From Desulfurispirillum indicum S5 (GTDB lineage Bacteria > Chrysiogenota > Chrysiogenetes > Chrysiogenales > Chrysiogenaceae), in contig NC_014836.1 in assembly GCF_000177635.2 (NCBI RefSeq), positions 2,340,001 through 2,404,000 on the forward strand: 64,000 nt of DNA, read 5' to 3'. Of the stretch, positions 41,358 to 50,974 are shown piece by piece. The position numbers and the translations under genes are program-made. Every line of letters starts with the position of its first letter. Position 1 is the first letter of the stretch. The notes under the pieces are model-generated. The model did no database searches. It had not been told where the DNA came from and worked only from the letters and a program-made list of their open reading frames with translations.

Positions 41358-42386
41358 ATGCTGCGACCATCCATCGAAAAAGTTCTGGCCGGAAAGGATC
41401 TGAGCCGCCAGGAGGCCAGCGAGGTCTTCAACGCCATCATGGATGGCCAGTGCTCGGAAATCCAGATGGCCGCCTTCCTCACCGGCCTGCGCATGAAGGG
41501 CGAAAGCCGCGATGAAATCGTCGCCGCCACCACCGCCATGCGTTCACGCTCCATCCACGTCCCCATCGACCACCGCCGGAACCGTGTGCTGGACACCTGC
41601 GGCACCGGCGGCGACGGCACCAATACCTTCAACATTTCCACCACCGTGGCCCTGCTGCTCAGCGCCCATGGCGGCATAAAGGTGGCCAAACACGGCAACG
41701 TCTCCAACTCCAGCAAGAGTGGCAGCGCCGACCTCATCCGCGCCCTCGGCGTCCATATGGACGCCACGCCTCAGCATATTGCCACCTCGCTGGAGCAGTG
41801 CAACCTGGGCTTTATCTTTGCCGCCAACCACCACCCCGCCATGAAATACGCCGCCCCTGTGCGACGCGGGCTGGGCATCCGCACCATCTTCAATATCCTC
41901 GGCCCCCTCACCAACCCCGCGGGCGCGCCCTACCAGCTCATGGGCGTCTTCGATCCCCAGATCCTGGAAACCCTGGCCGAAGTCCTGCTGGAACTTGGCT
42001 CCAGACGGGTGGTGCTGGTCAGCGGCATGGATGGCATGGATGAAGTGACCCTGTGCGCCGACACCAAGGTGGTCATCGGCACGGCAGGCGACATCCGCAC
42101 CATGGAGTTCAACCCCGAGACCATCGGCTTCCACAAGGTGGTCCCCGATGAGATTCGGGGAGACACCCCCGAAGTGAACCGGGACATCGCCCTGGGTATC
42201 CTGAAGGGCAGCATCAGCGGCGCGCGCCGGGATATCGTCATCCTCAACGCCGCCTTCGCCCTCTACGCCGCCGAAATCACCGATGACATCCGCGAAGGTG
42301 TGGAAATCGCCCGGGGACTGCTGGACAGCGGTAAGGCCTGGGAAGCCTGCCAGCGCTTTGTGGAGTTTAACCGCAGCAGTGAATAA
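41358..42386 (+). CDS. trpD: Anthranilate phosphoribosyltransferase
   Basis: Second step of tryptophan synthesis, 342 residues. The start at 41358 (MLRPSIEKVLAGKDLS) follows GGAG. The PRPP-binding DTCGTGGDGTNTFN and KHGNVSNSSKSGSADL are conserved, with IFAANHHPAMKYAAPVRR. It is followed after 498 bp by trpC, a gap filled by K and M repeats. trpE, trpG, trpB and trpA are not in the window. Confidence 0.96.
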   Translation: MLRPSIEKVLAGKDLSRQEASEVFNAIMDGQCSEIQMAAFLTGLRMKGESRDEIVAATTAMRSRSIHVPIDHRRNRVLDTCGTGGDGTNTFNISTTVALLLSAHGGIKVAKHGNVSNSSKSGSADLIRALGVHMDATPQHIATSLEQCNLGFIFAANHHPAMKYAAPVRRGLGIRTIFNILGPLTNPAGAPYQLMGVFDPQILETLAEVLLELGSRRVVLVSGMDGMDEVTLCADTKVVIGTAGDIRTMEFNPETIGFHKVVPDEIRGDTPEVNRDIALGILKGSISGARRDIVILNAAFALYAAEITDDIREGVEIARGLLDSGKAWEACQRFVEFNRSSE

Positions 42387-42486
42387 AAGGTTTCACACAA
42401 GGCCCGGGAAAAGAGAGGAATTGACCGCAAATAAACGCGAATGAACGCTTATCCAGAAGAATGAAACAGGTCTCTCGCCCGTTCGT

Positions 42487-42672
42487 TACGCCCATTGGGG
42501 ACACGAGGAGCGCCAGTATTCTGAGAGCGAGCCACGGACGAAAGCGAGTATCTCCGTGAGGAATGCGGGCGCGAGTGCAGCTACACCGTGAACAGTTACC
42601 AGGAAATTGATTTGGCTGACAGTCTCCCTGGCGTTCTCTGCGGCTTTGCGAGAGGAAATTGTCTTTTCGGTA
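42487..42672. repeat. K repeat copy K2
   Basis: GAGCGCCAGTATTCTGAG to GCGCGAGT repeats K1 at 18033, and GATTTGGCTG through GCGAGAGGAAATTGTCTTTTC (42608-42670) repeats K3 at about 62612. So K is a composite of at least two shared blocks. Confidence 0.6.
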
Positions 42673-42703
42673 TCCGCAAGTCCTGAATGATTCATTCCAG
42701 GTT

Positions 42704-42860
42704 TAACAGGCTGCTGAAAAACCCTCATCTGCGGCGTTGCTCGCAGTCGCGCGTCACTGCAACGTACGGGGAGTACGCTTCATTCCTCGCTCCGCGAGCG
42801 CCTTGCACCTGAGCATTTTTCAATTGCCTGCGTATTTTGAGGTATTTCAGCAAGCTGTTA
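42704..42860. repeat. M element copy M1 (full length, 157 bp)
   Basis: Begins TAACAGGCTGCTGAAAAAC and ends with the inverse of TAACAGCTTGCTGAAATAC. Inside are CGTAC-GGGGA-GTACG and a GCGTTGC with GCAACG pair. This copy keeps the outer arms (42822-42860) that M2, M5 and M6 lack. It ends 24 bp before the trpC start. Confidence 0.85.
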
Positions 42861-42883
42861 ATCATATACTTTTCGAGGGAACC

Positions 42884-43645
42884 ATGCTCACCACCATCCT
42901 CCAGCACAAACAACAGGAAATCGCCGACCGCATTCACCAGCTCGATACCTGGAAGGCTCAGGCTGCCGACCGCAGCGACTTCCGCTCCCTGGTCACGGCC
43001 ATGCACAGCGGAGATATCGCCATTCTGGCCGAGGTGAAAAAGGCCAGCCCCTCCAAGGGGCTTATCTGCGCTGACTTCGATCCCGTCGCCATTGCCCGCG
43101 CTTACGAGCAGGGCGGTGCCGCCGCCATCAGTGTCTTGACCGACGAGCGCTTCTTCCAGGGCAGCAGCCCGTATCTCAGCGCCGTGCGCCAGGCCGTCAG
43201 CCTGCCCGTCCTGCGCAAGGATTTCATCATCCACCCCTCCCAGGTCTATGAAGCAGCTGCCATCGGAGCCGATGCCATTCTGCTCATCGGCGAAGCCCTG
43301 GAAGCCCCCCAGGCCCAGGAACTCTACGACCTGGCAAGCGAAATCGGCCTGGATGTGCTCTTTGAAGTCCACCACCAGGACCAGCTGGTCAAACTGCCCA
43401 CCAACTTCGGCGGCCTGCTGGGCGTCAATAACCGCGACCTCTCCACCTTCCATGTGGACTTGCAGACCTCCGTCACCATCGCCCACGCTACGGGCCGGGC
43501 CGTGGTCTGTGAAAGCGGCATCGGCGGACGAGACGATATTGAATCCATGACCCGTCAGGGCATCCGCATGTTCCTCATCGGCGAATACCTCGTCAAGCAG
43601 CCGGACCGCGCCGCCGCCCTGCGTCAGCTCATGGGACAGAGCTGA
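42884..43645 (+). CDS. trpC: Indole-3-glycerol phosphate synthase
   Basis: 253 residues. Start at 42884 (MLTTILQHKQQEIADR) follows GAGGGA. Conserved (beta/alpha)8 barrel residues: ILAEVKKASPSKG (catalytic Glu and Lys), VLRKDFIIHPSQVYEA, GVNNRDLSTF, and CESGIGGRDDI. The open frame runs upstream into M1 but with no ribosome site. It ends one base before trpF. Position within a trp operon is expected except for the 498-bp repeat-filled gap. Confidence 0.95.
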   Translation: MLTTILQHKQQEIADRIHQLDTWKAQAADRSDFRSLVTAMHSGDIAILAEVKKASPSKGLICADFDPVAIARAYEQGGAAAISVLTDERFFQGSSPYLSAVRQAVSLPVLRKDFIIHPSQVYEAAAIGADAILLIGEALEAPQAQELYDLASEIGLDVLFEVHHQDQLVKLPTNFGGLLGVNNRDLSTFHVDLQTSVTIAHATGRAVVCESGIGGRDDIESMTRQGIRMFLIGEYLVKQPDRAAALRQLMGQS

Positions 43646-43646
43646 C

Positions 43647-44258
43647 ATGACACGGGTCAAAATCTGCGGCATCCGCGACACGCAAACCGCCCAGCACTGC
43701 GTCCGGCTGGGCGTCAACGCCCTCGGATTTGTCCACTACCCCGACTCACCCCGCTTTATCAGCCCCGCCCACACCGCTGCCATCGTCAAGGCGCTGCCCC
43801 CCTTTGTGGAAACTGTCAGCCTCGTGGTGAAACAGGCTCCTCGGGAAGCCGCCGCCATGGCCCGCGAGGCCGGCACCAGCATTATCCAGTACTATGGTAC
43901 CATTGCCCAATACCTGGAGCTGCGCCAGCTCTTTGCCCGCACCATCTTCACCACCGCCGACGCCACCATCGCCCATGAACTCATGAACACGCACCCTGAA
44001 AGCTGGCTGCTCTTCGACGGCCAGACCCCCCACTATGGCGGCGCCGGCGTGCAGGCCGACTGGAGCGAAGCCGCACGGCTGGCCCGCCGCACATCCCTGA
44101 TACTGGCCGGTGGCCTGACCCCGGAGAACGTGGCCCAGGCCATCGACACCGTGAAACCGTATGCCGTAGACGTCAGCTCAGGCGTAGAGCGTGAAAAAGG
44201 CGTGAAGTGCCCGCAGCGGATTGAGGACTTTGTAAAGACCGTTTACCGAAAACGATAA
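43647..44258 (+). CDS. trpF: Phosphoribosylanthranilate isomerase
   Basis: 203 residues; step between TrpD and TrpC. VKICGIRDTQTAQHC with the catalytic Cys near residue 7, GFVHYPDSPRFI, and LAGGLTPENVAQAI with DVSSGVE near the end are conserved. It starts 1 bp after the trpC stop, so translation is coupled. An L element starts 2 bp after its stop codon. Confidence 0.95.
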   Translation: MTRVKICGIRDTQTAQHCVRLGVNALGFVHYPDSPRFISPAHTAAIVKALPPFVETVSLVVKQAPREAAAMAREAGTSIIQYYGTIAQYLELRQLFARTIFTTADATIAHELMNTHPESWLLFDGQTPHYGGAGVQADWSEAARLARRTSLILAGGLTPENVAQAIDTVKPYAVDVSSGVEREKGVKCPQRIEDFVKTVYRKR

Positions 44259-44454
44259 CTGAAGTTTCGTGTCTTGCCGTCTCGGGAGATGGTATTATTT
44301 TCCTAATGTTTACTACGCGGAAGCAGTATTGATTCTGCATACTTGACTCATCTGGATATTGTCCTTTTTGACCGCGCAAAAAGGACACAAAAACGCGCCC
44401 CCCGAACTCCCGTTTTTCCGGATCGCCTGCTCGCCTGCTCTGGAGATCCGGCAG

Positions 44455-44578
44455 CAGGCTGCTCAAAGAGGCCCATCTGCTGCGTTGTCGGGCATCGCTC
44501 GTCACTGCGACGTACAGGGAGTACGCCTCGCTCCTCGCTTTGCCCGCGCCTTGCACCTGGGCCTCTTTGCGTTGCCTG
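44455..44578. repeat. M element copy M2 (124-bp core inside L4)
   Basis: Bounded by CAGGCTGCTCAAAGAGG and its inverse GCCTCTTTGCGTTGCCTG. The same site in L2 is empty. Arms are complementary to each other even though their sequence differs from M1. Confidence 0.85.
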
Positions 44579-44723
44579 ACCCCTGCCTCCCTGCAGTGCT
44601 GCCGGACCACTCACTTCCTGTGAGTGCCCCTTCGGGTCTTGCCAGCCAGGCGTCGCACTCACCGGACGGGCTCAGGGGGGGAACGGCTTGTTTCTGCCTC
44701 TCCCCATGGGCTGGACCAGCCAT

Positions 44724-44781
44724 CAGGCTGCTGAAAAGCCCCATCTGCGGCGATGCTCACAAGTGCTCGTTGCAGATGAGG
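44724..44781. repeat. M element fragment M3
   Basis: Begins CAGGCTGCTGAAAAGCCCC then breaks off after about 58 bp, near the terminator of the helicase gene. Confidence 0.65.
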
Positions 44782-44815
44782 GGCAGTGGGTAACACCGCA
44801 GGGGTAGCCTGCTAA

Positions 44816-44854
44816 AGAAAAACCCCCTCCTGCGATGCAGAGAGGGGGTTTTGG
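44816..44854 (-). terminator. Terminator of the DEAD-box helicase gene
   Basis: AACCCCCTC (44821-44829) pairs with GAGGGGGTT (44842-44850). On the minus strand TTTTTCTTT follows. On the plus strand it is followed by TTGG, so it may act weakly in that direction. Confidence 0.88.
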
Positions 44855-44871
44855 TTATGTAACCTTCCAGT

Positions 44872-46245
44872 TTACTGGGAACGAAAATCAAATACCCTGG
44901 GCTTGCCATCACGGGAAGCACCCTGGAATTTGACCTGCTTGCCGGCAGAGGCTCCCTGACGGGCGGGTCGGCTGCCCGCGCTTTTCGGACGAGCGCCTGT
45001 GGAGGTTGAGGGGAACGCGCGGGCGCTTTTCGCGGGCTGCGCTCCACTGCGTGCCCGTCCCTGCCCCTGACGGTTATTGCGACCATTCTGGATGGGCTCA
45101 GCCGGGATAGAGGGGTCGGGTTCAAAACCCTTGATATGCTCCTGGGGAATGTCACGCTTCAGCAGGCCTTCAATTCCTTTCAGCAGCTGTTTTTCATCAA
45201 CGCACACCAGGGAGCAGGCCTTGCCGCAGTTGCCAGCGCGGCCGGTGCGGCCGATGCGGTGCACGTAGTCTTCGGGCACATTTGGCAGTTCAAAGTTGAC
45301 CACGTGGGGCAACTCGTCAATATCCAGTCCACGGGCGGCAATATCGGTGGCCACCAGTACCCTGACCTGACCTTTTTTGAAGTCGGCCAGCGCCTTGGTG
45401 CGAGCACTCTGGCTCTTGTTGCCGTGGATGGCAGCGGAGTGAATGCCGTCTTTTTCCAGCTGCTGGGCCAGGCGGTTGGCGCCATGCTTGGTGCGGGTGA
45501 AGACCAGCACCTGCTGCCATTTTCCCTCGCTGATAAGCTTGGAAAGCAGCTCGCGCTTGCGCTCGCGGTCGACCAGGTGAACCACCTGGTCAACGGTTTC
45601 AGCAGCCGTGTTGCGACGGGCCACTTCCACCTGCACCGGATCCTTCATGAAGCTGCTGGCCAGCTCGGTGATTTCGCGGGAGAAGGTGGCAGAGAAGAGC
45701 AGGTTCTGGCGCTCTTTGGGCAGCAGGGCCAAAACCTTGCGGATGTCGTGGATAAAGCCCATGTCCAGCATGCGGTCGGCCTCATCGAGTACGAGGAATT
45801 CCACTTTGGACAGGTCAATACTCTTTTGCTGAACGTGGTCCAGCAAGCGTCCGGGAGTGGCAACCACAATGTCCACGCCACGGCGCAGATTGGCGAGCTG
45901 GGGACCCATGGCAACCCCACCGAAGATCACGGCGGATTTCAGGGAGAGGTGCTTGCCATAGGTGCGCACACTTTCCTCTACCTGGGCTGCCAGTTCGCGG
46001 GTGGGCGTCAGGATGAGGGCGCGCACATGGCGACGGCCACGAATGGCCTGGCGCTCCAGAATTTCCAGCATGGGCAGGGTGAAGCCGGCAGTTTTGCCAG
46101 TGCCGGTCTGGGCACCCGCCTGAATGTCTCTGCCTTGCAGAATGGCGGGAATAGCCTGTTGTTGGACAGGAGTTGGCTGCGTGTAGCCTTCAGCGGCAAC
46201 GGCACGCAGAATCGGGGCCGAAAGGCCAAGATCGGAAAATAACAT
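44872..46245 (-). CDS. rhlE: DEAD-box ATP-dependent RNA helicase (RhlE-like)
   Basis: 457 residues. Motifs in order: Q motif [14 protein letters not shown], Walker [22 protein letters not shown] in [16 protein letters not shown] in FSATFS, and [12 protein letters not shown]-terminal basic tail (about residues 385-457, rich in Arg, Ser, Gly and Pro) is typical of RhlE-type proteins acting on rRNA or mRNA. TATAAT lies about 23 bp upstream of its start (46263-46268 on the minus strand). It is followed by a strong terminator. Confidence 0.93.
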   Translation of the reverse strand: MLFSDLGLSAPILRAVAAEGYTQPTPVQQQAIPAILQGRDIQAGAQTGTGKTAGFTLPMLEILERQAIRGRRHVRALILTPTRELAAQVEESVRTYGKHLSLKSAVIFGGVAMGPQLANLRRGVDIVVATPGRLLDHVQQKSIDLSKVEFLVLDEADRMLDMGFIHDIRKVLALLPKERQNLLFSATFSREITELASSFMKDPVQVEVARRNTAAETVDQVVHLVDRERKRELLSKLISEGKWQQVLVFTRTKHGANRLAQQLEKDGIHSAAIHGNKSQSARTKALADFKKGQVRVLVATDIAARGLDIDELPHVVNFELPNVPEDYVHRIGRTGRAGNCGKACSLVCVDEKQLLKGIEGLLKRDIPQEHIKGFEPDPSIPAEPIQNGRNNRQGQGRARSGAQPAKSARAFPSTSTGARPKSAGSRPARQGASAGKQVKFQGASRDGKPRVFDFRSQ

Positions 46246-46502
46246 ATGGAAGAGTCTTTCTGATTATACGCCTACCCAGAAGAGGGTCGGTCTAGGCAAA
46301 AATCGGTAAATTACATTCGTTGAACACGAAAGGATCAGGTCGCAGACCGAAATGCGGCAGGAATGCAGAGCTTGTACCACACTTGACCAGGTAATGCAAA
46401 TGAAAGGCTGCAGAACACTTCATTTCCGCGCAGATTCTTCGTATACTTCTTTTTCCGCAACCTGCTTATCCACCCAGCGACCCGCACGATAAGGAGCCAG
46501 AC

Positions 46503-46952
46503 ATGCCAACCTATACCGTCACCGCACCCAGCGGCCGCCTCAATGCCGAGCAGAAACAGAACCTCGCCACCGCCATCACCCGTGCCCACCACGACATCAC
46601 CGGAGCTCCCACCTACTTCGCCCAGGTTATTTTCGTGGAGGTGCAGCCCGGTAATTACTTTGTGGGCGGCGCCCCCCTGGCCCACGACCAGATCTTCATC
46701 CACGGACAGATCCGCGCTGGCAGAAGCGAGGAAGACAAACGCAAACTGATTGAAAAGATTCTGCTGGTATGCAGCCCCGCCGCTGCTGCTCCCGCCAGTG
46801 CCCTGTGGGTCTATCTGGTGGATTTACCCGCTGCCCAGATGGCCGAATTCGGACACATCCTGCCAGAACCGGGCCAGGAGGCCCAGTGGTCAGCCAGTCT
46901 GCCCGCTGCCGATCGCCAGCGCATGGAGGCTGTGGGGAAGACTGCTCAGTGA
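46503..46952 (+). CDS. Tautomerase superfamily protein (cis-CaaD-like)
   Basis: 149 residues with the catalytic N-terminal proline (MPTYTVTAPSGRL) exposed on Met removal. His residues near 30 (ARAHHDIT) and the Arg pair in IHGQIRAGRSEEDKR align with the cis-3-chloroacrylic acid dehalogenase type, in which His28, Arg70 and Arg73 matter. Length matches that group. AAGGAG precedes the ATG. The real substrate may differ and no dehalogenation gene is nearby. TATACT at 46442 is a possible -10. Confidence 0.75.
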   Translation: MPTYTVTAPSGRLNAEQKQNLATAITRAHHDITGAPTYFAQVIFVEVQPGNYFVGGAPLAHDQIFIHGQIRAGRSEEDKRKLIEKILLVCSPAAAAPASALWVYLVDLPAAQMAEFGHILPEPGQEAQWSASLPAADRQRMEAVGKTAQ

Positions 46953-47003
46953 AATGGATGAAGCAAAAGCTGCACGATGCACCAGTGGCACCCGTATACA
47001 TCC

Positions 47004-47081
47004 GGTATCTCATTTAAAATACCAAAGGTATTGACAGCACAACAACCGGCGCACATACTTTCGGTATCTTTAAAACATACC
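47004..47081 (+). promoter_or_regulatory. Promoter with paired GGTAT/ATACC operators before the ATPase gene
   Basis: TTGACA (47031-47036), 17-nt spacer and CATACT (47054-47059). Two related inverted repeats flank it: GGTATCTCATTTAAAATACC (47004-47023) and GGTATCTTTAAAACATACC (47063-47081). ATACCAAAGGTAT (47019-47031) is a third overlapping palindrome that ends in the -35. The layout suggests a dimeric regulator binding upstream and downstream of the promoter. Confidence 0.7.
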
Positions 47082-47094
47082 ACTGGAGATCGCC

Positions 47095-48189
47095 ATGCAG
47101 TCGCCCTTTGCCCACGATCGCCTGCCACGCGTCGAAGAGTTTTACGGACGCTCCCGTGAGCTCTCCCGCATCAACCAGGCAATCCACCACAGCACCAACC
47201 TTCTGATTCACTCCAAGCGCCGCATGGGCAAAAGCGCGTTGATTCGCCATGCGCTTGCGCAACAGGCAAATGACACTCTGTGCCTCTACGCGGACATTTT
47301 TCACATAACCTCCAAAGAAGGCTTTGCCCAGGCACTGCTTGATGCCCTGGCATCTGCCCACAAAGGCGATCTCAAATCCACCATCAAAAAGTTGACATCA
47401 CTCCTGAAGCGAGTGCGGGTTGAACCAGCCATAGATCCCCACACGCTGGAGTACACCATTCGGCCTGTTGTCGCGACGCTCAGCTTCGAGGAAATGCTGG
47501 CCGACTTTATGGCGGGCATTGAAACCATTGCCCAACAACAGCGTATCGCCGTAGCCATTGACGAATTCCAGCAGATCGCCACCATAGGCGACGTCCGGCT
47601 CGATGCACTGCTGCGCTCTCACATACAGCAGCACCATAACATTACCTGGATATTCCTTGGCTCCAAGCGCCACCTCCTGACTTCACTCTTTGAGTACAGC
47701 GCTCCACTCTACGAAATGGCCACCCACGTTGAGCTCCCCCCGCTCTGCCTGGACGAAATTGAAGCCTACGCAACCCGGCATCTGAACATCGAGCGGGCAC
47801 AGATCGAACACGTGTATACCCTGGCCGACGGTGAAACCAAACTGTTACAGAATATTCTCCACCTGCTCTACCTGGAAAGGGAACACCCTGTCACACCTGA
47901 GAGTATTGACCGGGCCCTGGATGAGATTATTGCTTCCAAAGACACCAGCTACCGCATGCTCTTCGACACCCTCAGCCAGAATCAGAAAACGGCCCTCAAG
48001 ATTGTCGGAAAACAGAAGCGGGCTGTCTATAACGCCTCAATCCTGCAGGAACACCACATCAAGAAGCAAACCCTGCAATCTGCCATAGACGCACTGCTGG
48101 GCAGAGAAATACTCGACCGTGACGGTGACCGCTACTTTCTGCCCGATCGCACCCTGGAGCTCTGGGTGGAAAGGCTCTCACCTGTATAG
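47095..48189 (+). CDS. Archaeal-type AAA/STAND-like ATPase
   Basis: 364 residues. Walker A is SKRRMGKSALI near residue 40 and Walker B is AVAIDEFQQIA near 155. WIFLGSKRHLL may be sensor 1, as in the archaeal ATPase family (PF01637). The C-terminal part (about residue 285 on) looks like a winged helix: NQKTALKIVGKQKRAVYNASILQ and LLGREILDRDGDRYFLPDRTLELWVE. These proteins often act with an unknown partner; some are plasmid or defence linked. It lies alone between the tautomerase and convergent ABC genes, with operator-like sequence at its own promoter. Function not established. Confidence 0.8.
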   Translation: MQSPFAHDRLPRVEEFYGRSRELSRINQAIHHSTNLLIHSKRRMGKSALIRHALAQQANDTLCLYADIFHITSKEGFAQALLDALASAHKGDLKSTIKKLTSLLKRVRVEPAIDPHTLEYTIRPVVATLSFEEMLADFMAGIETIAQQQRIAVAIDEFQQIATIGDVRLDALLRSHIQQHHNITWIFLGSKRHLLTSLFEYSAPLYEMATHVELPPLCLDEIEAYATRHLNIERAQIEHVYTLADGETKLLQNILHLLYLEREHPVTPESIDRALDEIIASKDTSYRMLFDTLSQNQKTALKIVGKQKRAVYNASILQEHHIKKQTLQSAIDALLGREILDRDGDRYFLPDRTLELWVERLSPV

Positions 48190-48202
48190 CCAGGAAACAA
48201 AC

Positions 48203-49870
48203 TCAGGCAACACAATATTTCGGACTGCTGGTTTTTTGTCTCATCATCCGCCTGCCAAGCCAATTCAGTACCTGCAGCATACCCAGCACGGCCAGAATGA
48301 CTACTACCAGCAGTACACTCATGGCAGCAGCGCTCTGGGTGCGTCCTTCATTGAGCAGCTGCAGGATGGAGACGCTGGCCAGACGCACGTGTGGCGATAC
48401 CAGAAAAATAACGGCACTGATGGTCACCATACTCTGAATAAACAGGTAACTGATGGCGGCCAGAAAACTCTGCCAGTTCAGTGGGAAAATAACCCAGGCG
48501 ATGGTGCGGGTTACTCCCGCCCCCAGGCTTCGCGCGGCTTCACTTACCGAGGCGTCCAGTTGACGCAGGTTGGCAAGGTGTACCAGAACCGCAAAGGTCA
48601 AGAAATGCACCATATTGGCAACCACCAGGATACTCGCTGTACCCGTCAGCTGCAGAGGAGCCGTATTAAAGGCGAAAATGTATCCGATTCCCAGAACCAG
48701 TCCGGGTATGGCGGCGGGCAGAAAAATGGCGAAACTCAGCAGGCGGGCGAAAATCCCCCGCACAATCAGAAAAGCTACCAGGAAAGTAATGGTCGCTCCC
48801 GTCAGGGCGCTGATCACAGCCACTTTCAGGCTGGTCCAGATCGGGCTGAGGCCACCCACCGTGGGGAACTGATAGTGCTGCAGGGAAAAGCGATATTCAT
48901 AGCCCCAGGCGTGCACCAGTGAGGCGGCAACCAGAGTACCATAAATAAGTACGATAGCGGCGCTGATAGCAATTACAAATGAAGTGAAGAGCGCCTGGGA
49001 GGACCAGCGCAGGCGGCCACTGTAGGGGCGTGCCCTGCCACTGATGCTGCCAAAAGTCTGCCGGGAAAAGTACCGGTCCATGACAAAAGCCAGCAAAGCG
49101 GGAATCAGGAGCACCATACTGACCGCTGACGCCATGGGGAAGTCGGAAAGGCCGATGAACTGACGGTATATCTCTGTCGCCAGCACCTGGTAGTCGCCAC
49201 CGATGGCTGCGGGGTTGCCGAAGTCGGTGATCACCAGGCTGAACACCAGAAATGCAGCGGCGGCTATGCCGTAACGGGCGCCGGGCAAGGTCACATGCCA
49301 GAAAGTGGTCCAGGGACTGTGTCCCAGACTCTGGGCAGCCTCTTCCAGACTGGCATCACCAGCCCGCAGAGTGGCATAAAGGAGCAGAAAAGCCTGGGGG
49401 AAAACGTAGAAGACTTCCGAGCAGATAATTCCCGTCGCGCCGAAGATCCCGTCCCAGCGAAGCCCCAGCAGCTCCCGGGTGATAAATCCGTTGCGACCGA
49501 AGAGAAAGATAAAGGCCAGGGCCTGGACAAACGACGGGGCAATCAGGGGCAGCAGAGCGATGGTGAACCAGAGGGGACGCAAGGGCACCCGTGTGCGACT
49601 CAGGGCATAGGCGTAGAGAAACGCCAAGGTCACCGCAATCAGCGTACTCATCACCGAGACGTACAGACTGCGCCACAGCGCTCGCAGGGTGCGCGGTTCC
49701 TGAAAAAAGCTGCGATAGTGCTCAAAGCTCAGGGAACCCTGACTTCCCTGCAGGCTGCGCCAGAATATTTCTACCACCGGCCACAGAATAAAGATGCACA
49801 TGGCCGCCAGGCAGAAGGCTCCGGTGCCATAGAGGAGCAGGCGATCAAAACGCGATTCACCATGGCTCAT
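48203..49870 (-). CDS. ABC transporter permease, fused two-domain (iron/2-aminoethylphosphonate type)
   Basis: 555 residues with about 12 helices made of two homologous permease halves, each with a EAA loop: SLEEAAQSLGHSPWTTFWHVTLPGA in the first and VSEAARSLGAGVTRTIAWV in the second. The start at 49870 (MSHGESRFDRLLLY) overlaps the ATPase stop in TAATG. Fused permeases of this shape occur in ferric iron (FbpB-like) and putative 2-aminoethylphosphonate systems. Being directly next to phosphonate genes slightly favours the latter. Confidence 0.85.
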   Translation of the reverse strand: MSHGESRFDRLLLYGTGAFCLAAMCIFILWPVVEIFWRSLQGSQGSLSFEHYRSFFQEPRTLRALWRSLYVSVMSTLIAVTLAFLYAYALSRTRVPLRPLWFTIALLPLIAPSFVQALAFIFLFGRNGFITRELLGLRWDGIFGATGIICSEVFYVFPQAFLLLYATLRAGDASLEEAAQSLGHSPWTTFWHVTLPGARYGIAAAAFLVFSLVITDFGNPAAIGGDYQVLATEIYRQFIGLSDFPMASAVSMVLLIPALLAFVMDRYFSRQTFGSISGRARPYSGRLRWSSQALFTSFVIAISAAIVLIYGTLVAASLVHAWGYEYRFSLQHYQFPTVGGLSPIWTSLKVAVISALTGATITFLVAFLIVRGIFARLLSFAIFLPAAIPGLVLGIGYIFAFNTAPLQLTGTASILVVANMVHFLTFAVLVHLANLRQLDASVSEAARSLGAGVTRTIAWVIFPLNWQSFLAAISYLFIQSMVTISAVIFLVSPHVRLASVSILQLLNEGRTQSAAAMSVLLVVVILAVLGMLQVLNWLGRRMMRQKTSSPKYCVA

Positions 49871-50967
49871 TACGCCTGGCCTTTCCGGGGATAGACCCGT
49901 ATGGCTTCCTTCGGCAACCGCAAGACAACTTGTTGCCCTTCGCCAAACGCCAGTATCCGTGCCTGGGCCTGGGGAATCTCCACGTGCAGCTGGCTGGCGC
50001 TGCTGCTGTTTCCGGCGTCCACGGTAAGGCGCACCACCGACCCCAGGGCGCACACCTCCCGGACGCTGGCTTTCACCCTGTTCTCAATTGATCCGGCATA
50101 TTCCGGTGGCAACAGTTCAATCTCTGAGGGGCGAATCCCCGCCAGGATCTCCCGGTTATTTACTGGAATGTTGTCAGCGCGCAGCATGTAGCCACTCCAG
50201 TGGATTTTCTCCTCTTCCACAGTGGCATGGAAAAAATTCATCTGCCCCACAAAACCCGCCACAAAAGGTGTTGCCGGGAAACGGTAAATATCCATGGGCC
50301 GCCCCAACTGCTCTATACGCCCTCTATTCATGACCACCACCCGATCGGAGAGTTCCATGGCTTCTTCCTGGTCGTGGGTGACATAGATCATGGTGATTCC
50401 CAAAGCGCGCTGCCACTGGCGTATCTGCTGGCGCAAATGTACTCGTATTCTGGCATCCAAAGCCGAGAGGGGTTCATCCAGCAGGAGGACGCGCGGCCCT
50501 GGCGCCAGGGCGCGCACCAGGGCTACCCGCTGCTGCTGGCCACCTGAGAGCTGGGAAGGGTACTTGGAGGCATGGGCCTGCAGGTCAGCCAGCTCGAGCA
50601 TCTCGGCAACCCGCTGATGGATGGCCTGCCGGCTCCAGCGCCGTGAGCGCAGTCCGAAAGCAATATTCTCCCGCACCGTCATATGGGGAAACAGGGCGTA
50701 ATTCTGGAAAACGATCCCGAACGGTCGCTTCTGGGGTGGCTGGTGATGGATATTCTGCCCTTCCAGGCGGATGGCCCCACTGCAGAGCCCCTCAAAACCG
50801 GTTATCATGCGCAGCAGGGTTGTCTTGCCGCAACCGGAAGGTCCGAGGAGAGTCAGTAGCTCCCCCCGGACCACCTGCAGGTCGATGTTGTCGACGGCGT
50901 TTACCGCGCCATAGGCACGCCTGACGCCATCAAGCTGGAGAAATGGTGGACTGCTTTGTGTCGACAT
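49870..50967 (-). CDS. ABC transporter ATPase (Fbp/Pot or 2-aminoethylphosphonate type)
   Basis: 365 residues from the ATG at 50967. Walker A GPSGCGKTTLLRM, signature LSGGQQQRVALVRAL, Walker B VLLLDEPLSALD, and the switch His in YVTHDQEEAM. The C-terminal TOBE-like domain is about 120 residues. Starts 7 bp after the binding-protein gene. It belongs to the same operon as the permease and binding protein. Confidence 0.9.
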   Translation of the reverse strand: MSTQSSPPFLQLDGVRRAYGAVNAVDNIDLQVVRGELLTLLGPSGCGKTTLLRMITGFEGLCSGAIRLEGQNIHHQPPQKRPFGIVFQNYALFPHMTVRENIAFGLRSRRWSRQAIHQRVAEMLELADLQAHASKYPSQLSGGQQQRVALVRALAPGPRVLLLDEPLSALDARIRVHLRQQIRQWQRALGITMIYVTHDQEEAMELSDRVVVMNRGRIEQLGRPMDIYRFPATPFVAGFVGQMNFFHATVEEEKIHWSGYMLRADNIPVNNREILAGIRPSEIELLPPEYAGSIENRVKASVREVCALGSVVRLTVDAGNSSSASQLHVEIPQAQARILAFGEGQQVVLRLPKEAIRVYPRKGQA

Positions 50968-50974
50968 GCTGTAC

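Larger units (their letters stand above)
44261..44790. repeat. L element copy L4 (left portion)
   Basis: Starts GAAGTTTCGTGTC (44261), a variant of the terminus at 56875. It follows L1/L5 to about 44720, interrupted by M2 at 44455-44578, and ends in a truncated M copy. The right terminus is missing. Confidence 0.8.
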
